NCBI GenBank assembly: GCA_015060455.1
Contig: SUYM01000024.1
Span: 1-44,563 of the forward strand
Reading direction: 5' to 3'
Length of the DNA stretch: 44,563 nucleotides
Origin: Bacteroidales bacterium
GTDB taxonomy: Bacteria > Bacteroidota > Bacteroidia > Bacteroidales > UBA932
This document shows, piece after piece, positions 1 through 7,704 of the stretch; the stretch's first letter is position 1, and every line of letters starts with the position of its first letter. The position numbers and the translations under genes are program-made. The notes below the pieces were generated by a model that was given only the letters and a program-made list of their open reading frames with translations, had not been told where the DNA came from and did no database searches.

Positions 1-80
1 CAAATTTTTTCACACTTTTTTTGAAAATAATATGACTATCTGCAAAGGTGCAGAAAAACTCACCTGATTACAATCTATAA

Positions 81-220
81 TCTCATCCGGGATTTGGGTA
101 CGTATTTCCGGATGAACATGGGAAATTTCGCTTCTCATCCGGGATTTGGGTACGTATTTCCGGATGAACATGGGAAATTTCGCTTCTCATCCGGGTTTCG
201 GGGGTTGTTTTCCGGATGAA
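81..220. repeat. 52-bp tandem repeat of REP-like hairpins (2.7 copies)
   Basis: Units begin at 81, 133 and 185, giving a period of 52 bp. The first two units are practically identical and the third is diverged in its loop. Each unit holds an inverted repeat with arms TCATCCGG and CCGGATGA about 16-18 nt apart, so the stretch can form three successive hairpins. No coding potential is visible. The function is unknown; it resembles REP-type intergenic palindromes. Confidence 0.85.
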
Positions 221-326
221 AACGTAATATTGTGGCGGGCGTCAGCAAGGTGTGGCGTCGAGATGCACAGCAGATGTCTCCATTTGACCCCGTTCAGGTA
301 TGACGGCTCGGCATGACGATGAGAGG

Positions 327-415
327 CATAGTGCAAAAACATAGAAAAACTGCACTATGTACCCTTCAACACGAGGAGACCTGCAGCAGTTTTCATGTAT
401 TTTTGCTGCAGGTCT
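327..415. repeat. two adjacent long inverted repeats
   Basis: The first hairpin has arms CATAGTGCA (327-335) and TGCACTATG (351-359). The second has perfect 12-bp arms, AGACCTGCAGCA (377-388) and TGCTGCAGGTCT (404-415). Neither is followed by a clear T-run on the plus strand, so these are structural repeats rather than obvious terminators. Confidence 0.8.
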
Positions 416-452
416 ACCGGAACTGCTGCAGAGTTATTATAATTCGGGATAC

Positions 453-512
453 CACTGCACCCAAACCGGATAATCAATAAAAATAAAATGATTATCCGCA
501 AAGGGTGCAGTG
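453..512. repeat. 60-bp nested palindrome
   Basis: The outer arms CACTGCACCC (453-462) and GGGTGCAGTG (503-512) enclose the inner arms CGGATAATCA (467-476) and TGATTATCCG (489-498). The right half (489-512) recurs inverted at 901-925, and a degenerate copy lies near 37-54. The repeated element therefore occurs four times in the first kilobase. Confidence 0.85.
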
Positions 513-925
513 ATTTTTGAACGACCGTGACAAAAAATCGGCGAAAATTGTAACGAAGGTCCTCAAAACCGGCATTTCTGGCTCTTTGGGGGCACCTCCG
601 TGACAGGAAAGAGGGCTTTTTGTGTCACGGAGGTACTGAAAGTGCGCCCATTTTATTGAGAACAGACACAGCGTCCTGAACGAAGTCCCCCTCCTGTCAT
701 CCTGAACGGAACGGCACCTTGTCATCCTGAAAGGCACTGCGCCCTGTCATCCTGAACGGAACGGCACCTTGCCATCCTGAAAGGCACTGCGCCCTGTCAT
801 CCTGAACGGAACGAAGTGGAGTGAAGGATCTGTAACAGATTCTTCGCTGACGCTCAGCAGCAACTTGCACGTCAGCAAAAAAACGTCGGTTGACTTTGAT
901 TTACTGCACCTTTTGCGGATAATCA
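489..925. mobile_element. possible MITE-like element bounded by inverted repeats
   Basis: The ends are near-perfect 25-bp inverted copies: TGATTATCCGCAAAGGG... at 489-513 matches the reverse complement of 901-925 with about two mismatches. The interior has no credible gene; an 81-codon open frame at 492-737 on the minus strand crosses repeats and looks spurious. No transposase and no convincing target-site duplication are visible, so a simple inverted repeat pair is the alternative. Confidence 0.35.
695..860. repeat. 25-bp tandem repeat of the TGTCATCCTGAA family
   Basis: Five 25-bp units start at 695, 720, 745, 770 and 795, each opening TG(T/C)CATCCTGAA. Two tail variants alternate, giving a 50-bp higher-order period. 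The last unit runs into GAAGTGGAGTGAAGGATCTG, followed by an inverted partner (CAGATTCTTCGCTGACGCTC at about 837-856). The same family recurs at 4441-4474, 25441-25508, 26800-26903 and 31040-31082. Related GTCATCCTGAACGAAGTGAAGGATCT elements are widespread intergenic repeats of unknown role. Confidence 0.85.
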
Positions 926-955
926 TTAAAAATATTAAAAATTTTTGCAGAAAAA

Positions 956-986
956 TTTGCAGGTAAATAAATTTTGCCTACCTTTG
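956..986 (+). promoter_or_regulatory. Bacteroidota promoter for tRNA-Asn
   Basis: TTTG at 956-959 is separated by exactly 19 bp from TACCTTTG at 979-986. This matches the Bacteroidota primary-sigma consensus TTTG-N19-TAnnTTTG. It would start transcription at about 993, some 30 nt before the tRNA. Confidence 0.8.
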
Positions 987-1022
987 CAATCCCAAACGGA
1001 GAAATCTTGAGGAAAACAATCT

Positions 1023-1099
1023 TCCCGAATAGCTCAGTTGGTTAGAGCATCTGACTGTTAATCAGAGGGTCCTTGGTTCAAGTCCAAGTTCGGGAGCCA
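1023..1099 (+). tRNA. tRNA-Asn (GTT)
   Basis: A full cloverleaf is visible: acceptor TCCCGAA (1023-1029) pairs with TTCGGGA (1089-1095); D stem GCTC/GAGC; anticodon stem TCTGA/TCAGA (1050-1066) around loop CTGTTAA with anticodon GTT at 1057-1059; T loop GTTCAAGTC. G73 is followed by an encoded CCA (1097-1099). The 3' end and downstream terminator are duplicated at 28960-29012. Confidence 0.97.
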
Positions 1100-1108
1100 C
1101 TCAAATTC

Positions 1109-1143
1109 AAGCACTTACGAAGAAATTCGCAAGTGCTTTTTTC
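1109..1143 (+). terminator. rho-independent terminator of tRNA-Asn
   Basis: The arms AAGCACTT.CGAA and TTCG.AAGTGCTT surround a GAAA loop and are followed by six T residues (1137-1142). The identical hairpin occurs again at 28978-29012. Confidence 0.9.
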
Positions 1144-1192
1144 GTGATACACTCTAGATATTGACCTAAAGACTTATCATATTGCTACAAAA

Positions 1193-1224
1193 TTTGCAGC
1201 ATATCAATCCTATAAGTACTTTTG
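1193..1224 (+). promoter_or_regulatory. Bacteroidota promoter for the AraC regulator
   Basis: TTTG at 1193-1196 and TACTTTTG at 1217-1224 are separated by 20 bp, which fits the TTTG/TAnnTTTG consensus. The expected start near 1231 gives a 5' leader of about 33 nt before the ATG at 1264. Confidence 0.7.
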
Positions 1225-1263
1225 TAATAATTTAAATTATGCCACACCATACATTTGCAACTA

Positions 1264-2157
1264 ATGGCCAAAAGATACCTTACAATCAACCCATTTGATC
1301 AAACATGGGGACTTGCTATAAATTCTGTCGGACATCAATCCATAGCAGAAAACGAAGTTTATCCTCCTCAGGGTCATCCGACAAGATATTTATTCAACAC
1401 ACAGAACGGACGAATCTTAAACGAGTACCAGTTATTATACATAACAAAAGGTGGTGGCACATTTACATCGAAGACAAGTACTCGTTGGACGGTCAAGGAT
1501 GGGACAATGTTCCTGCTTTTTCCTGGAGAATGGCACACATATAAGCCACATGAGTCTTCTGGATGGAATGAATATTGGATTGGTTTCAACGGCAGAATTA
1601 TGGACGAATGGGTCAAAGCAGGGTTCTTTTCAAAGGAATCTCCAATCTTCAATGTCGGACTCAACGAAGAACTGATTTCACTATATAAGCGAGCAATAAT
1701 CATCGCAGATGCCCAAGAGGCTAACTATCAACAGGCTCTTTCTGGCATAGTATGTAATCTTATCAGCATGGCCCTGTATCTTAGTCGCAACAAGGATTTC
1801 AGTGCATCCAATATTGCCGAGCAGATCAATAATGTCAAGGTTACTGTACACGAAAATATCAGTACTATAACTCCAAAAGAGCTTGCAAAGAGCATTTGCA
1901 TGAGTTATTCTAAATTCAGAAAAATATTCAAGGAATATACTGGATTTGCTCCGTCAAAGTACATTCAAGAGGTTAGAATAAACCTAGCGAAAGAAATGCT
2001 GACTAACACGTCTAAATCAATCAAGGAAATCGCCTTTGAACTCGGCTATGAGAATAAAGACTACTTCTTTACAGTATTCAGAAAAGTAACAGACATGACT
2101 CCTATCGCTTATCGGAGATATACACAAGGAGAAAGTTTCTCAAATAACAAGAAATAA
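1264..2157 (+). CDS. AraC-family transcriptional regulator
   Basis: This is a 297-aa one-component regulator. Residues about 1-160 resemble the AraC-type cupin effector domain (GTMFLLFPGEWHTYKP, then WIGFNG). Residues about 190-285 form the double helix-turn-helix DNA-binding domain, with the classic second-helix pattern IKEIAFELGYENKDYFFTVFRK and a MTPIAYRR end. I chose the ATG at 1264 (MAKRYLT) over an in-frame TTG nine bases upstream because of the promoter position and normal start use. Bacteroides rhamnose regulons are controlled by an AraC-family protein, so this gene at the edge of a rhamnose locus is a plausible RhaR-type activator, but its target is inferred. The transporter gene follows after 5 bp and is probably co-transcribed. 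Confidence 0.9.
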   Translation: MAKRYLTINPFDQTWGLAINSVGHQSIAENEVYPPQGHPTRYLFNTQNGRILNEYQLLYITKGGGTFTSKTSTRWTVKDGTMFLLFPGEWHTYKPHESSGWNEYWIGFNGRIMDEWVKAGFFSKESPIFNVGLNEELISLYKRAIIIADAQEANYQQALSGIVCNLISMALYLSRNKDFSASNIAEQINNVKVTVHENISTITPKELAKSICMSYSKFRKIFKEYTGFAPSKYIQEVRINLAKEMLTNTSKSIKEIAFELGYENKDYFFTVFRKVTDMTPIAYRRYTQGESFSNNKK

Positions 2158-2162
2158 ACCCT

Positions 2163-3344
2163 ATGAAGAAAATCAAATTGGGACTCTTCCCTAAAGTCGT
2201 GATAGCCATCGTCGTTGGTGCGCTGCTCGGACTTATCCTGCCAGATGTTGTGGTGAGGATTTTCAAGACATTCAATGTGCTCTTTGCACAACTTCTCAAA
2301 TTCGTCGTGCCGCTTCTGGTACTCGGACTTGTAACCCCATCCATCGCCAACCTCGGTCGTGGAGCCGGCAAGATGCTCCTGACAGTCATGCTCATCGCAT
2401 ATTGCTCAACAGTTTGCGGCGCGCTGTTCTCATATGGCGTTTCAAGCAACATTCTCCCTATGTACCTGAACCCCGGCGAACTTGCGGCTGAAGCCGTTTC
2501 AGAGAAGGAATTTCTGCCATATATAGATTTGAAGATCCCGCCAATCTGCGACATCATGACCGCACTCGTGCTTTCGTTTGTTGTCGGAGTAGGTATCATC
2601 TTCACTGACGCAAAGGGTCTGAAGAAGGGATTCGAAGAGTTCGGCGAGATTGTAAAGCTCACTATCGAGAACGTAATCATCCCATTCCTTCCGGTCTACA
2701 TCTTCACCATGATCTGCGAAATGAGTGCAAAGGGTGTAATTGATGTTGTTCTTGGAACCGGATTCAAAGTAATCCTTACAGGCGTTGTGCTCTCCATACT
2801 CTACCTAATCGTTCAGTACTGCATAGCCGGTATCATTGCCCGCAAGAACCCTCTCAAGATGCTTTGGAACGTCATTCCTGCTTATCTTACAGGTTTTTCG
2901 ATCTGCTCAAGTTCGGCATGTATTCCGGTAACATATGAGTGCACATTAAAGAACGGAGTACGCAAGGATATAGCAGATTTCGTGATTCCGCTCTGCTCGA
3001 CTGTTCATATGTGCGGTTCAACAATAAAACTCACAGTGACATCAGTTGCAGTCGCATACATCTTCGGTGAGCCTATCACCTTCGGACTTTTCATGCAGTT
3101 CGCTCTGATGCAGGCCATCGCAGCCGTTGCAGCCCCTGGAGTAATGGGCGGTGTACTTATGGCTTCCGTAGGCCTTCTCTGCACTGTACTCGGTTTCTCT
3201 GACACAATGACTACCCTCATGATGACCATCTATCTCGCACTCGACGGATATGGTCCGGCTGTCAATGTTTCTGGTGACGCGGCGATTGCGGTAATCACAG
3301 ACAAACTTTTTGGCGGAAAGAAACAAGAAATCGCTGCTAAATAA
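2163..3344 (+). CDS. DAACS-family dicarboxylate/amino acid:cation symporter
   Basis: This 393-aa polytopic inner-membrane protein matches the sodium:dicarboxylate symporter (SDF/GltP) family. It has about eight hydrophobic segments, an FAQLLKFVVPLLVLGLVTPS segment (residues about 40-59), a serine-rich re-entrant loop FSICSSSACIPVTY (about 246-259) corresponding to the family's serine-rich hairpin, and a C-terminal region DGYGPAVNVSGDAAIA resembling the substrate-binding NxxGD end. The family imports C4-dicarboxylates or acidic and neutral amino acids with Na+ or H+. The gene lies 5 bp after the AraC gene, which suggests joint control. The substrate is unknown, and the link to the neighbouring glycan operon is only by position. 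Confidence 0.9.
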   Translation: MKKIKLGLFPKVVIAIVVGALLGLILPDVVVRIFKTFNVLFAQLLKFVVPLLVLGLVTPSIANLGRGAGKMLLTVMLIAYCSTVCGALFSYGVSSNILPMYLNPGELAAEAVSEKEFLPYIDLKIPPICDIMTALVLSFVVGVGIIFTDAKGLKKGFEEFGEIVKLTIENVIIPFLPVYIFTMICEMSAKGVIDVVLGTGFKVILTGVVLSILYLIVQYCIAGIIARKNPLKMLWNVIPAYLTGFSICSSSACIPVTYECTLKNGVRKDIADFVIPLCSTVHMCGSTIKLTVTSVAVAYIFGEPITFGLFMQFALMQAIAAVAAPGVMGGVLMASVGLLCTVLGFSDTMTTLMMTIYLALDGYGPAVNVSGDAAIAVITDKLFGGKKQEIAAK

Positions 3345-3375
3345 AAACATCTGTCAGAATCTGACAGATGCCTTT
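3345..3375. terminator. terminator hairpin between convergent genes
   Basis: CATCTGTCAG (3348-3357) and CTGACAGATG (3361-3370) form a perfect 10-bp stem with an AAT loop. On the minus strand it is followed by TTTTTATTT, which suits termination of the long SusCD operon. The stem includes the last codons and the TGA stop of the EEP gene (3354-3356), so the coding end and the terminator overlap. Confidence 0.75.
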
Positions 3376-4430
3376 ACAAGAAAATGATCGGACGGGTATA
3401 TATCATACCCGTCTGTATTTTTATACTTAGTCCGGTCCACCTCATAAGTAGCAACATTAAACCCGTCAGTAAGTATATGGTCTGGGCGAATGGTAGATAG
3501 GCTATTATTATCCTTGCCATTCATAGTCGTAATGGAAACACCTGAAGTCTTATAGTTTCCTTCACGCTTTGCAACGGTCTCATAGGCATCCCTCCATCTA
3601 CCATCATTGCGGAAAATATCAAACGATGTATCTCCTGCAGTGGCATTGAAGTCACCAATAATCAATGAAGGCGTGTCTGCTGGTACTATTGACTTAGCAT
3701 AGTGCATTACGGTCTGTGCATTAGCACATTGCGATTGCTCATTCTTTATTCTCTGTCCGTTGACATCAGTATATGTATATGTAAGGTCATTATGCAGGCA
3801 GAACACATAGAACTTGTTTCCTGTCGCCTTATGCTCGAACTTCGCCCAGACGCAGTGACGCTGCTCATTGCACATGTCAATATATCCGCGACTTGCATAA
3901 TCATAAGCCTTCAGATCATACAAAGGGTCAGTTTCGGGGACATTGGGGCCATTTGATCCTGCTTGCACACTCGTTGTCCAGAATATACCCTTGTCAAGAA
4001 GAGTCAGTACTGCTGACCTATACAGAATAACATCAGTCAAAGTATAGATGCCATTCTTTTCTTCCGTATTCTTAATAGGAGTACCGTCTTGCTTATACAT
4101 GACCCATGAGTATGCCGGCAGAAGTGACTGTATATTTGTCTCGTTTTTAGTAGAAAACGCCGTCGCTCCGATCTCGTTCAAGCCCATAACGTCAGGGTCA
4201 TTAGCCTTTATACAGTCAGCAACGGCAACATAAGCCTTTGACCACTGAAGTAGCTCCTTGTCCTCTCCTTTGGCCCCATTCTCTCCGCTGCGACCTCCAG
4301 GGCTCCATACATTGAAACATGCTACATTCAAGATGTCTGTAGCAGTCTGAACGCCACTCCCATCCTGCACTTTTTCAGTACAGGAAACCAGCAGCATAAC
4401 CGCCAGAAGAAATATTGAATTAACCTTCAT
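3354..4430 (-). CDS. endonuclease/exonuclease/phosphatase (EEP) family lipoprotein
   Basis: This 358-aa exported lipoprotein starts MKVNSIFLLAVMLLVSC, with Cys17 as the probable lipidation site. The body has the DNase I-like EEP fold signature: FNVWS near the start (first metal-binding Asn), VMGLNEIG (metal-ligand Glu, about residue 87), CLHNDL, IIGDFNAT (catalytic Asp/Asn, about 265) and the terminal SDHFLV (catalytic Asp-His). All key motifs are present, so it should be an active Mg2+-dependent phosphoesterase. The family covers nucleases, sphingomyelinases and inositol-phosphate phosphatases, so the substrate cannot be fixed. An upstream in-frame ATG at 4448 lies inside a 12-bp inverted repeat; I prefer the ATG at 4430 because it gives a standard signal peptide. 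It is the last gene of the SusCD operon. Confidence 0.88.
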   Translation of the reverse strand: MKVNSIFLLAVMLLVSCTEKVQDGSGVQTATDILNVACFNVWSPGGRSGENGAKGEDKELLQWSKAYVAVADCIKANDPDVMGLNEIGATAFSTKNETNIQSLLPAYSWVMYKQDGTPIKNTEEKNGIYTLTDVILYRSAVLTLLDKGIFWTTSVQAGSNGPNVPETDPLYDLKAYDYASRGYIDMCNEQRHCVWAKFEHKATGNKFYVFCLHNDLTYTYTDVNGQRIKNEQSQCANAQTVMHYAKSIVPADTPSLIIGDFNATAGDTSFDIFRNDGRWRDAYETVAKREGNYKTSGVSITTMNGKDNNSLSTIRPDHILTDGFNVATYEVDRTKYKNTDGYDIYPSDHFLVKASVRF

Positions 4431-4440
4431 ATACATTGAA

Positions 4441-4474
4441 ACTGTCATCCTGGAGTTTATGTCAGGATGACAGT
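4441..4474. repeat. 12-bp perfect inverted repeat of the GTCATCCTG family
   Basis: ACTGTCATCCTG (4441-4452) and CAGGATGACAGT (4463-4474) flank a 10-nt loop. It sits in the 63-bp gap before the EEP gene, 10 nt from the chosen start, and has no T-run. It may act as an intercistronic stem that changes expression of the last operon gene, or simply be a dispersed repeat insertion. Confidence 0.85.
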
Positions 4475-4493
4475 CTTAAATTTGTGTAATATA

Positions 4494-6458
4494 TTATTGT
4501 GAAACCTTTACACAACGGATGCTAACTGCATTACATGCTCCAGTTGCAGCCCAATCAGCATATTCATTCGTTTTCGCAGCATCAACCGTAGTATTTGATG
4601 ACCAATAGAAACGATAACCGGTAGCTCGAACATCGTCATACCAGTATATACCCATAGAGCCAGAGTTGCATGCTTTTGCTGTCATTCCTGAACTTCCTGG
4701 CCGTCTTCCAAGACGAGGGAAAGCCACCTTACCTGCAACGGTCATCTGTGCATAGTTATTATCACCATTAAATGTTGCAGACTCCATACCAGCAGCGACA
4801 AGAGTTGCAAATTCCGCCTGCGAAATAATTCTATATCCGAACGGACAAGGATTTGAATTTGCTCGTGCAGACCAAGCAGTCACTGCATCAGACTCACCTG
4901 GCACATTTCCTGCTGCGGCCATTGTTAATGGATACTTAACTGCATCCTCCGGTGTAGTTCCACCAAAATCACCACCAATTCCCCACGAAGTCACGTTATT
5001 AATTTGTGCAGATGTATTTATTACGCATTTCTGACTTGACGCAAACGCAGTTGTTTCATCCGAATTTCCACGTGGACCAAGAATAGGGTCCTTACGTCCC
5101 CATTGATATTGAAGTCCCTTTCCGAGAAGGAGTTCAGTCTTATTCGTAACTTCATTAACATCAAACAAATATGCTGCACCAAGGTTTCTATCCATCAGCG
5201 TAATACCCTCTGCTGTCACATCAGCAAGCCCCCTTGTAAGCCAGAGGTGCCATGTCCAAACAAGATTCTTGTCTGCCCCGACAACACCAACTACCACATT
5301 GCCGACAACAAAATTATCTGGAATACTGAACTGGACCTTTCCTTCGCTAATAGTAACATCAGTGATCATTTCAGTAACCGCACATGCTGATCCTTGCTGT
5401 GTACCATCAGCCTTTATCTTCTCACCAGAAGCCCAAACCCAAGCTGCAGACTCTCCTGCTACTGCTGTACCATCAGGTTTCTTAGCATCGAAAGAATATC
5501 TACCAGACTCCTGTATTACATAGCAGTTTGCATAGCTTCCGTTTACAGAAAGGTCTGTAATATCCTCAACAACAGGCTGATAAACCAGCTCTGTCGGCGT
5601 TACCACAGCTCTTTCGATTGTGAGGCCTTCTGCGGTCTTGACCATATTATTGCCATCTGAATCAGTAAATGTGAAAGTTACATCATGAGTACCAACAGGA
5701 AGACCGAAATAAAGATCACGACCTTCTGCTGTAAGTTGTACAGGTGCATCATATGTATATGTGATTGTATTGGTCTTGCTATACGCTCCAACAACAGTCA
5801 GAACAGGCTTTTCTACAGCATAAGCAACTGACGCATCACCGGAAATGTTTGTATTACCATTCATCACAACCTTGCTGATTGCAGCTGAACCTTTGAGTGT
5901 AACCTTCAGAAGACCACATGTGTGCTTGAACTTAAGCATCTGGCCCTGAGGTGCAGATGCAATGATAGGCATTGAGGTACCAGCAAATGTGTTTTCATCA
6001 GAAGCTGCGCCAGAAGCAACCATACGAATCATCACAGTACCTGCGCCATAGCCGTCATCAGATGGTTCGAATGCTGATGTTGACTCACTTCTGTTAGGGA
6101 ATGTCGCAACAATATCAACGTCATCTGCTGGTTCATATTTGTTCCACGGCTCATTTCTATCCTCTCTGATGCCATCCAGCCACTGGAAAGTAGCAACGCC
6201 ATTCTCCACTGAAATACACTGATAAAGACAGTGACCATGGTGATTGTCAGCAGAAACAACACCGTTGAATACTGAAATTATGTCATCAACGACAAACTTC
6301 ACCTGAGTACCGTCAAGAATAGTCTTAGTCTGAAGGTTATCAACCTTCAAAAGTGGAAAACGAGAAACATTCTCCGCTTGAGAATCGCTATTTATGTTAT
6401 CCTTATTGCAGGAAACAAGGGCTGCAACAGCCAGAATTGCTATAAATATCTTTTTCAT
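4494..6458 (-). CDS. fimbrillin-like / FISUMP-domain surface lipoprotein
   Basis: This protein of about 654 aa starts MKKIFIAILAVAALVSC, so it is a lipoprotein with the lipidated Cys near residue 17. The N-terminal half resembles the fimbrillin/Mfa-like fold common in Bacteroidales surface proteins (LKFKHTCGLLKVTLKG, then ISGDASVAY and LYFGLPVGTHDVTFTFTDSDG). The C-terminal third carries the FISUMP-like signature ITLMDRNLGA followed by GLQYQWGRKDPI and a final WSSNT...ADWAATGACNAVSIRCVK. Such proteins are usually surface-exposed adhesins or glycan-binding accessory lipoproteins. Which ligand it binds cannot be told. An alternative ATG lies 6 nt upstream at 6464. It is separated from the preceding small gene by only a few bases, so it belongs to the SusCD operon. 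Confidence 0.75.
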   Translation of the reverse strand: MKKIFIAILAVAALVSCNKDNINSDSQAENVSRFPLLKVDNLQTKTILDGTQVKFVVDDIISVFNGVVSADNHHGHCLYQCISVENGVATFQWLDGIREDRNEPWNKYEPADDVDIVATFPNRSESTSAFEPSDDGYGAGTVMIRMVASGAASDENTFAGTSMPIIASAPQGQMLKFKHTCGLLKVTLKGSAAISKVVMNGNTNISGDASVAYAVEKPVLTVVGAYSKTNTITYTYDAPVQLTAEGRDLYFGLPVGTHDVTFTFTDSDGNNMVKTAEGLTIERAVVTPTELVYQPVVEDITDLSVNGSYANCYVIQESGRYSFDAKKPDGTAVAGESAAWVWASGEKIKADGTQQGSACAVTEMITDVTISEGKVQFSIPDNFVVGNVVVGVVGADKNLVWTWHLWLTRGLADVTAEGITLMDRNLGAAYLFDVNEVTNKTELLLGKGLQYQWGRKDPILGPRGNSDETTAFASSQKCVINTSAQINNVTSWGIGGDFGGTTPEDAVKYPLTMAAAGNVPGESDAVTAWSARANSNPCPFGYRIISQAEFATLVAAGMESATFNGDNNYAQMTVAGKVAFPRLGRRPGSSGMTAKACNSGSMGIYWYDDVRATGYRFYWSSNTTVDAAKTNEYADWAATGACNAVSIRCVKVSQ

Positions 6459-6469
6459 AATCATTCTTG

Positions 6470-6634
6470 TTAAATCCAGTTGTCAAATTTGTCACCAGTA
6501 GTCATGTCCTCGATTGAGTCACTGTCCGGTTTGCTTGAACAGAGAATCTCACTGACCTCTATCAAGGTTACCGATACTAGAGGGCTAGCATAATTACCTT
6601 CCCTCTGTAAATTGTTGTCATAAAATGTTTTCAT
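6470..6634 (-). CDS. small hypothetical protein (54 aa)
   Basis: The frame MKTFYDNNLQREGNYASPLV...SIEDMTTGDKFDNWI fills the gap between two operon genes. It begins 10 nt after the stop of the SGNH gene and ends 5-11 nt before the next start. It has no signal peptide and no membrane segment. The layout, YxSPxV in the first half and an acidic EDM...DNW tail, resembles the very short proteins often found beside surface lipoprotein genes in Bacteroidales. Function unknown. I rejected a longer in-frame start at 6715 because it would lie inside the SGNH gene. Confidence 0.6.
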   Translation of the reverse strand: MKTFYDNNLQREGNYASPLVSVTLIEVSEILCSSKPDSDSIEDMTTGDKFDNWI

Positions 6635-6644
6635 ATAATATTGT

Positions 6645-7703
6645 TTAGTTGTTTCCCTGCATGACCTCCGGGATATCCTTCTTGATCTGCTCCCAAAGTT
6701 TGATTGCACCTTCACGAGTCGGATGAACCTTATCCTTACTTAAGCATTTTTTCGCCCATGAACCGTCGGGCATACTCTCTACTCCAGCAGCCCAATCCAA
6801 TACCCTGACACCTCTTTCTCGTGCGTATTCAATTTTCTTTGAATGCTTGCGTTCCGGAACGTATGGTACGGCTGTAATTATTGGTGTGATTTTTTTCTTC
6901 TTGCATATATGAAGGAAATCCTCCAGGTTCTCCACCCAAGATGGGTCGGCCTCTTCTTTATCGTTGCGATCATTCATTCCAAGCATCCACACTGCATATT
7001 TCGGAGTGCCGAATTTCAGATCTTCCATAAAAGCTGTAAGCATGTCAGAGCCTTTGCTTCCCGGCCAATTGTCCATCATCCAATTATCAAAGCCTTCGAG
7101 TTTAGCATGATATAGCCAACGAGTCTGGCCGTATGACGCATAACTGTCTCCATAGAACCAGAAATCCTTTCCTGCATCCTTCCTTTCAAATGAAAGTTTA
7201 ACATCAACCGGACTATTCCCACAGTTGCGTGCAAAGGATGCTCCTCCTCCAAACCATTTTACCTTTTGAGAGAATTTCTGTGAGCCTGAAATCAATTCTA
7301 TAACACCTGTCGTATATTCAGAAGTTATTGTTACACCCAAATTGTTATTTATCGCAAGCCCGTGTCGATATGCCTCACGGATATAATCTGTCAAGACTGA
7401 GCGCTTCTTTCCATTTTCGTCCGTCTTGCTTACATAACTGCACTCCCTTATTATAAGGTACACAGGAGTGACTTCAATCCAATGAGCACGATAGACTCCT
7501 TCGCCACCCCTGCCTACCATAACGGACGAAAAATCAGTGAAGGTAAAATCAGCCTTCAGAACTGTATTATATCTGACATAGTTTATGCCCATAAACACAT
7601 CAGCGCCAGGCTTAAGCGTTGCTACTTTCTCTTCTATGGCAGCCTGTGCAGACAAGGCTGAAAATCCGAGCAAGGCGATTAATATTACAAAAAATCGTTT
7701 CAT
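6645..7703 (-). CDS. SGNH/GDSL-type hydrolase, exported
   Basis: This 352-aa protein has a clear Sec signal peptide (MKRFFVILIALLGFSALSAQA). The C-terminal half has the SGNH esterase blocks: FWFYGDSYASYG with nucleophile Ser187, LGMND (block III Asn, about residue 245) and DKVHP with Asp324 and His327. The first 170 residues form a separate beta-rich domain, as in two-domain polysaccharide esterases. I took the ATG at 7703, which lies 1 nt after the stop of the upstream gene, rather than 7742. Sitting in a SusCD operon, it probably removes acetyl or other ester groups from the target glycan; phospholipase-type or thioesterase activity cannot be excluded. Confidence 0.85.
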   Translation of the reverse strand: MKRFFVILIALLGFSALSAQAAIEEKVATLKPGADVFMGINYVRYNTVLKADFTFTDFSSVMVGRGGEGVYRAHWIEVTPVYLIIRECSYVSKTDENGKKRSVLTDYIREAYRHGLAINNNLGVTITSEYTTGVIELISGSQKFSQKVKWFGGGASFARNCGNSPVDVKLSFERKDAGKDFWFYGDSYASYGQTRWLYHAKLEGFDNWMMDNWPGSKGSDMLTAFMEDLKFGTPKYAVWMLGMNDRNDKEEADPSWVENLEDFLHICKKKKITPIITAVPYVPERKHSKKIEYARERGVRVLDWAAGVESMPDGSWAKKCLSKDKVHPTREGAIKLWEQIKKDIPEVMQGNN

Positions 7704-7704
7704 A

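Larger units (their letters stand above)
1..955. other. repeat-rich intergenic region without genes
   Basis: Both strands were examined. The only structures I can support are the hairpin and tandem arrays listed separately. The open frames here lack codon bias, ribosome binding sites and recognisable protein content. Confidence 0.6.

Noticed and set aside
492..737. 81-codon minus-strand open frame
   Set aside because: It runs across the tandem repeats, has no ribosome binding site, and its protein is arginine-rich repeat translation.
695..833. CRISPR array
   Set aside because: The units are directly adjacent 25-mers with no unique spacers and no cas genes nearby.
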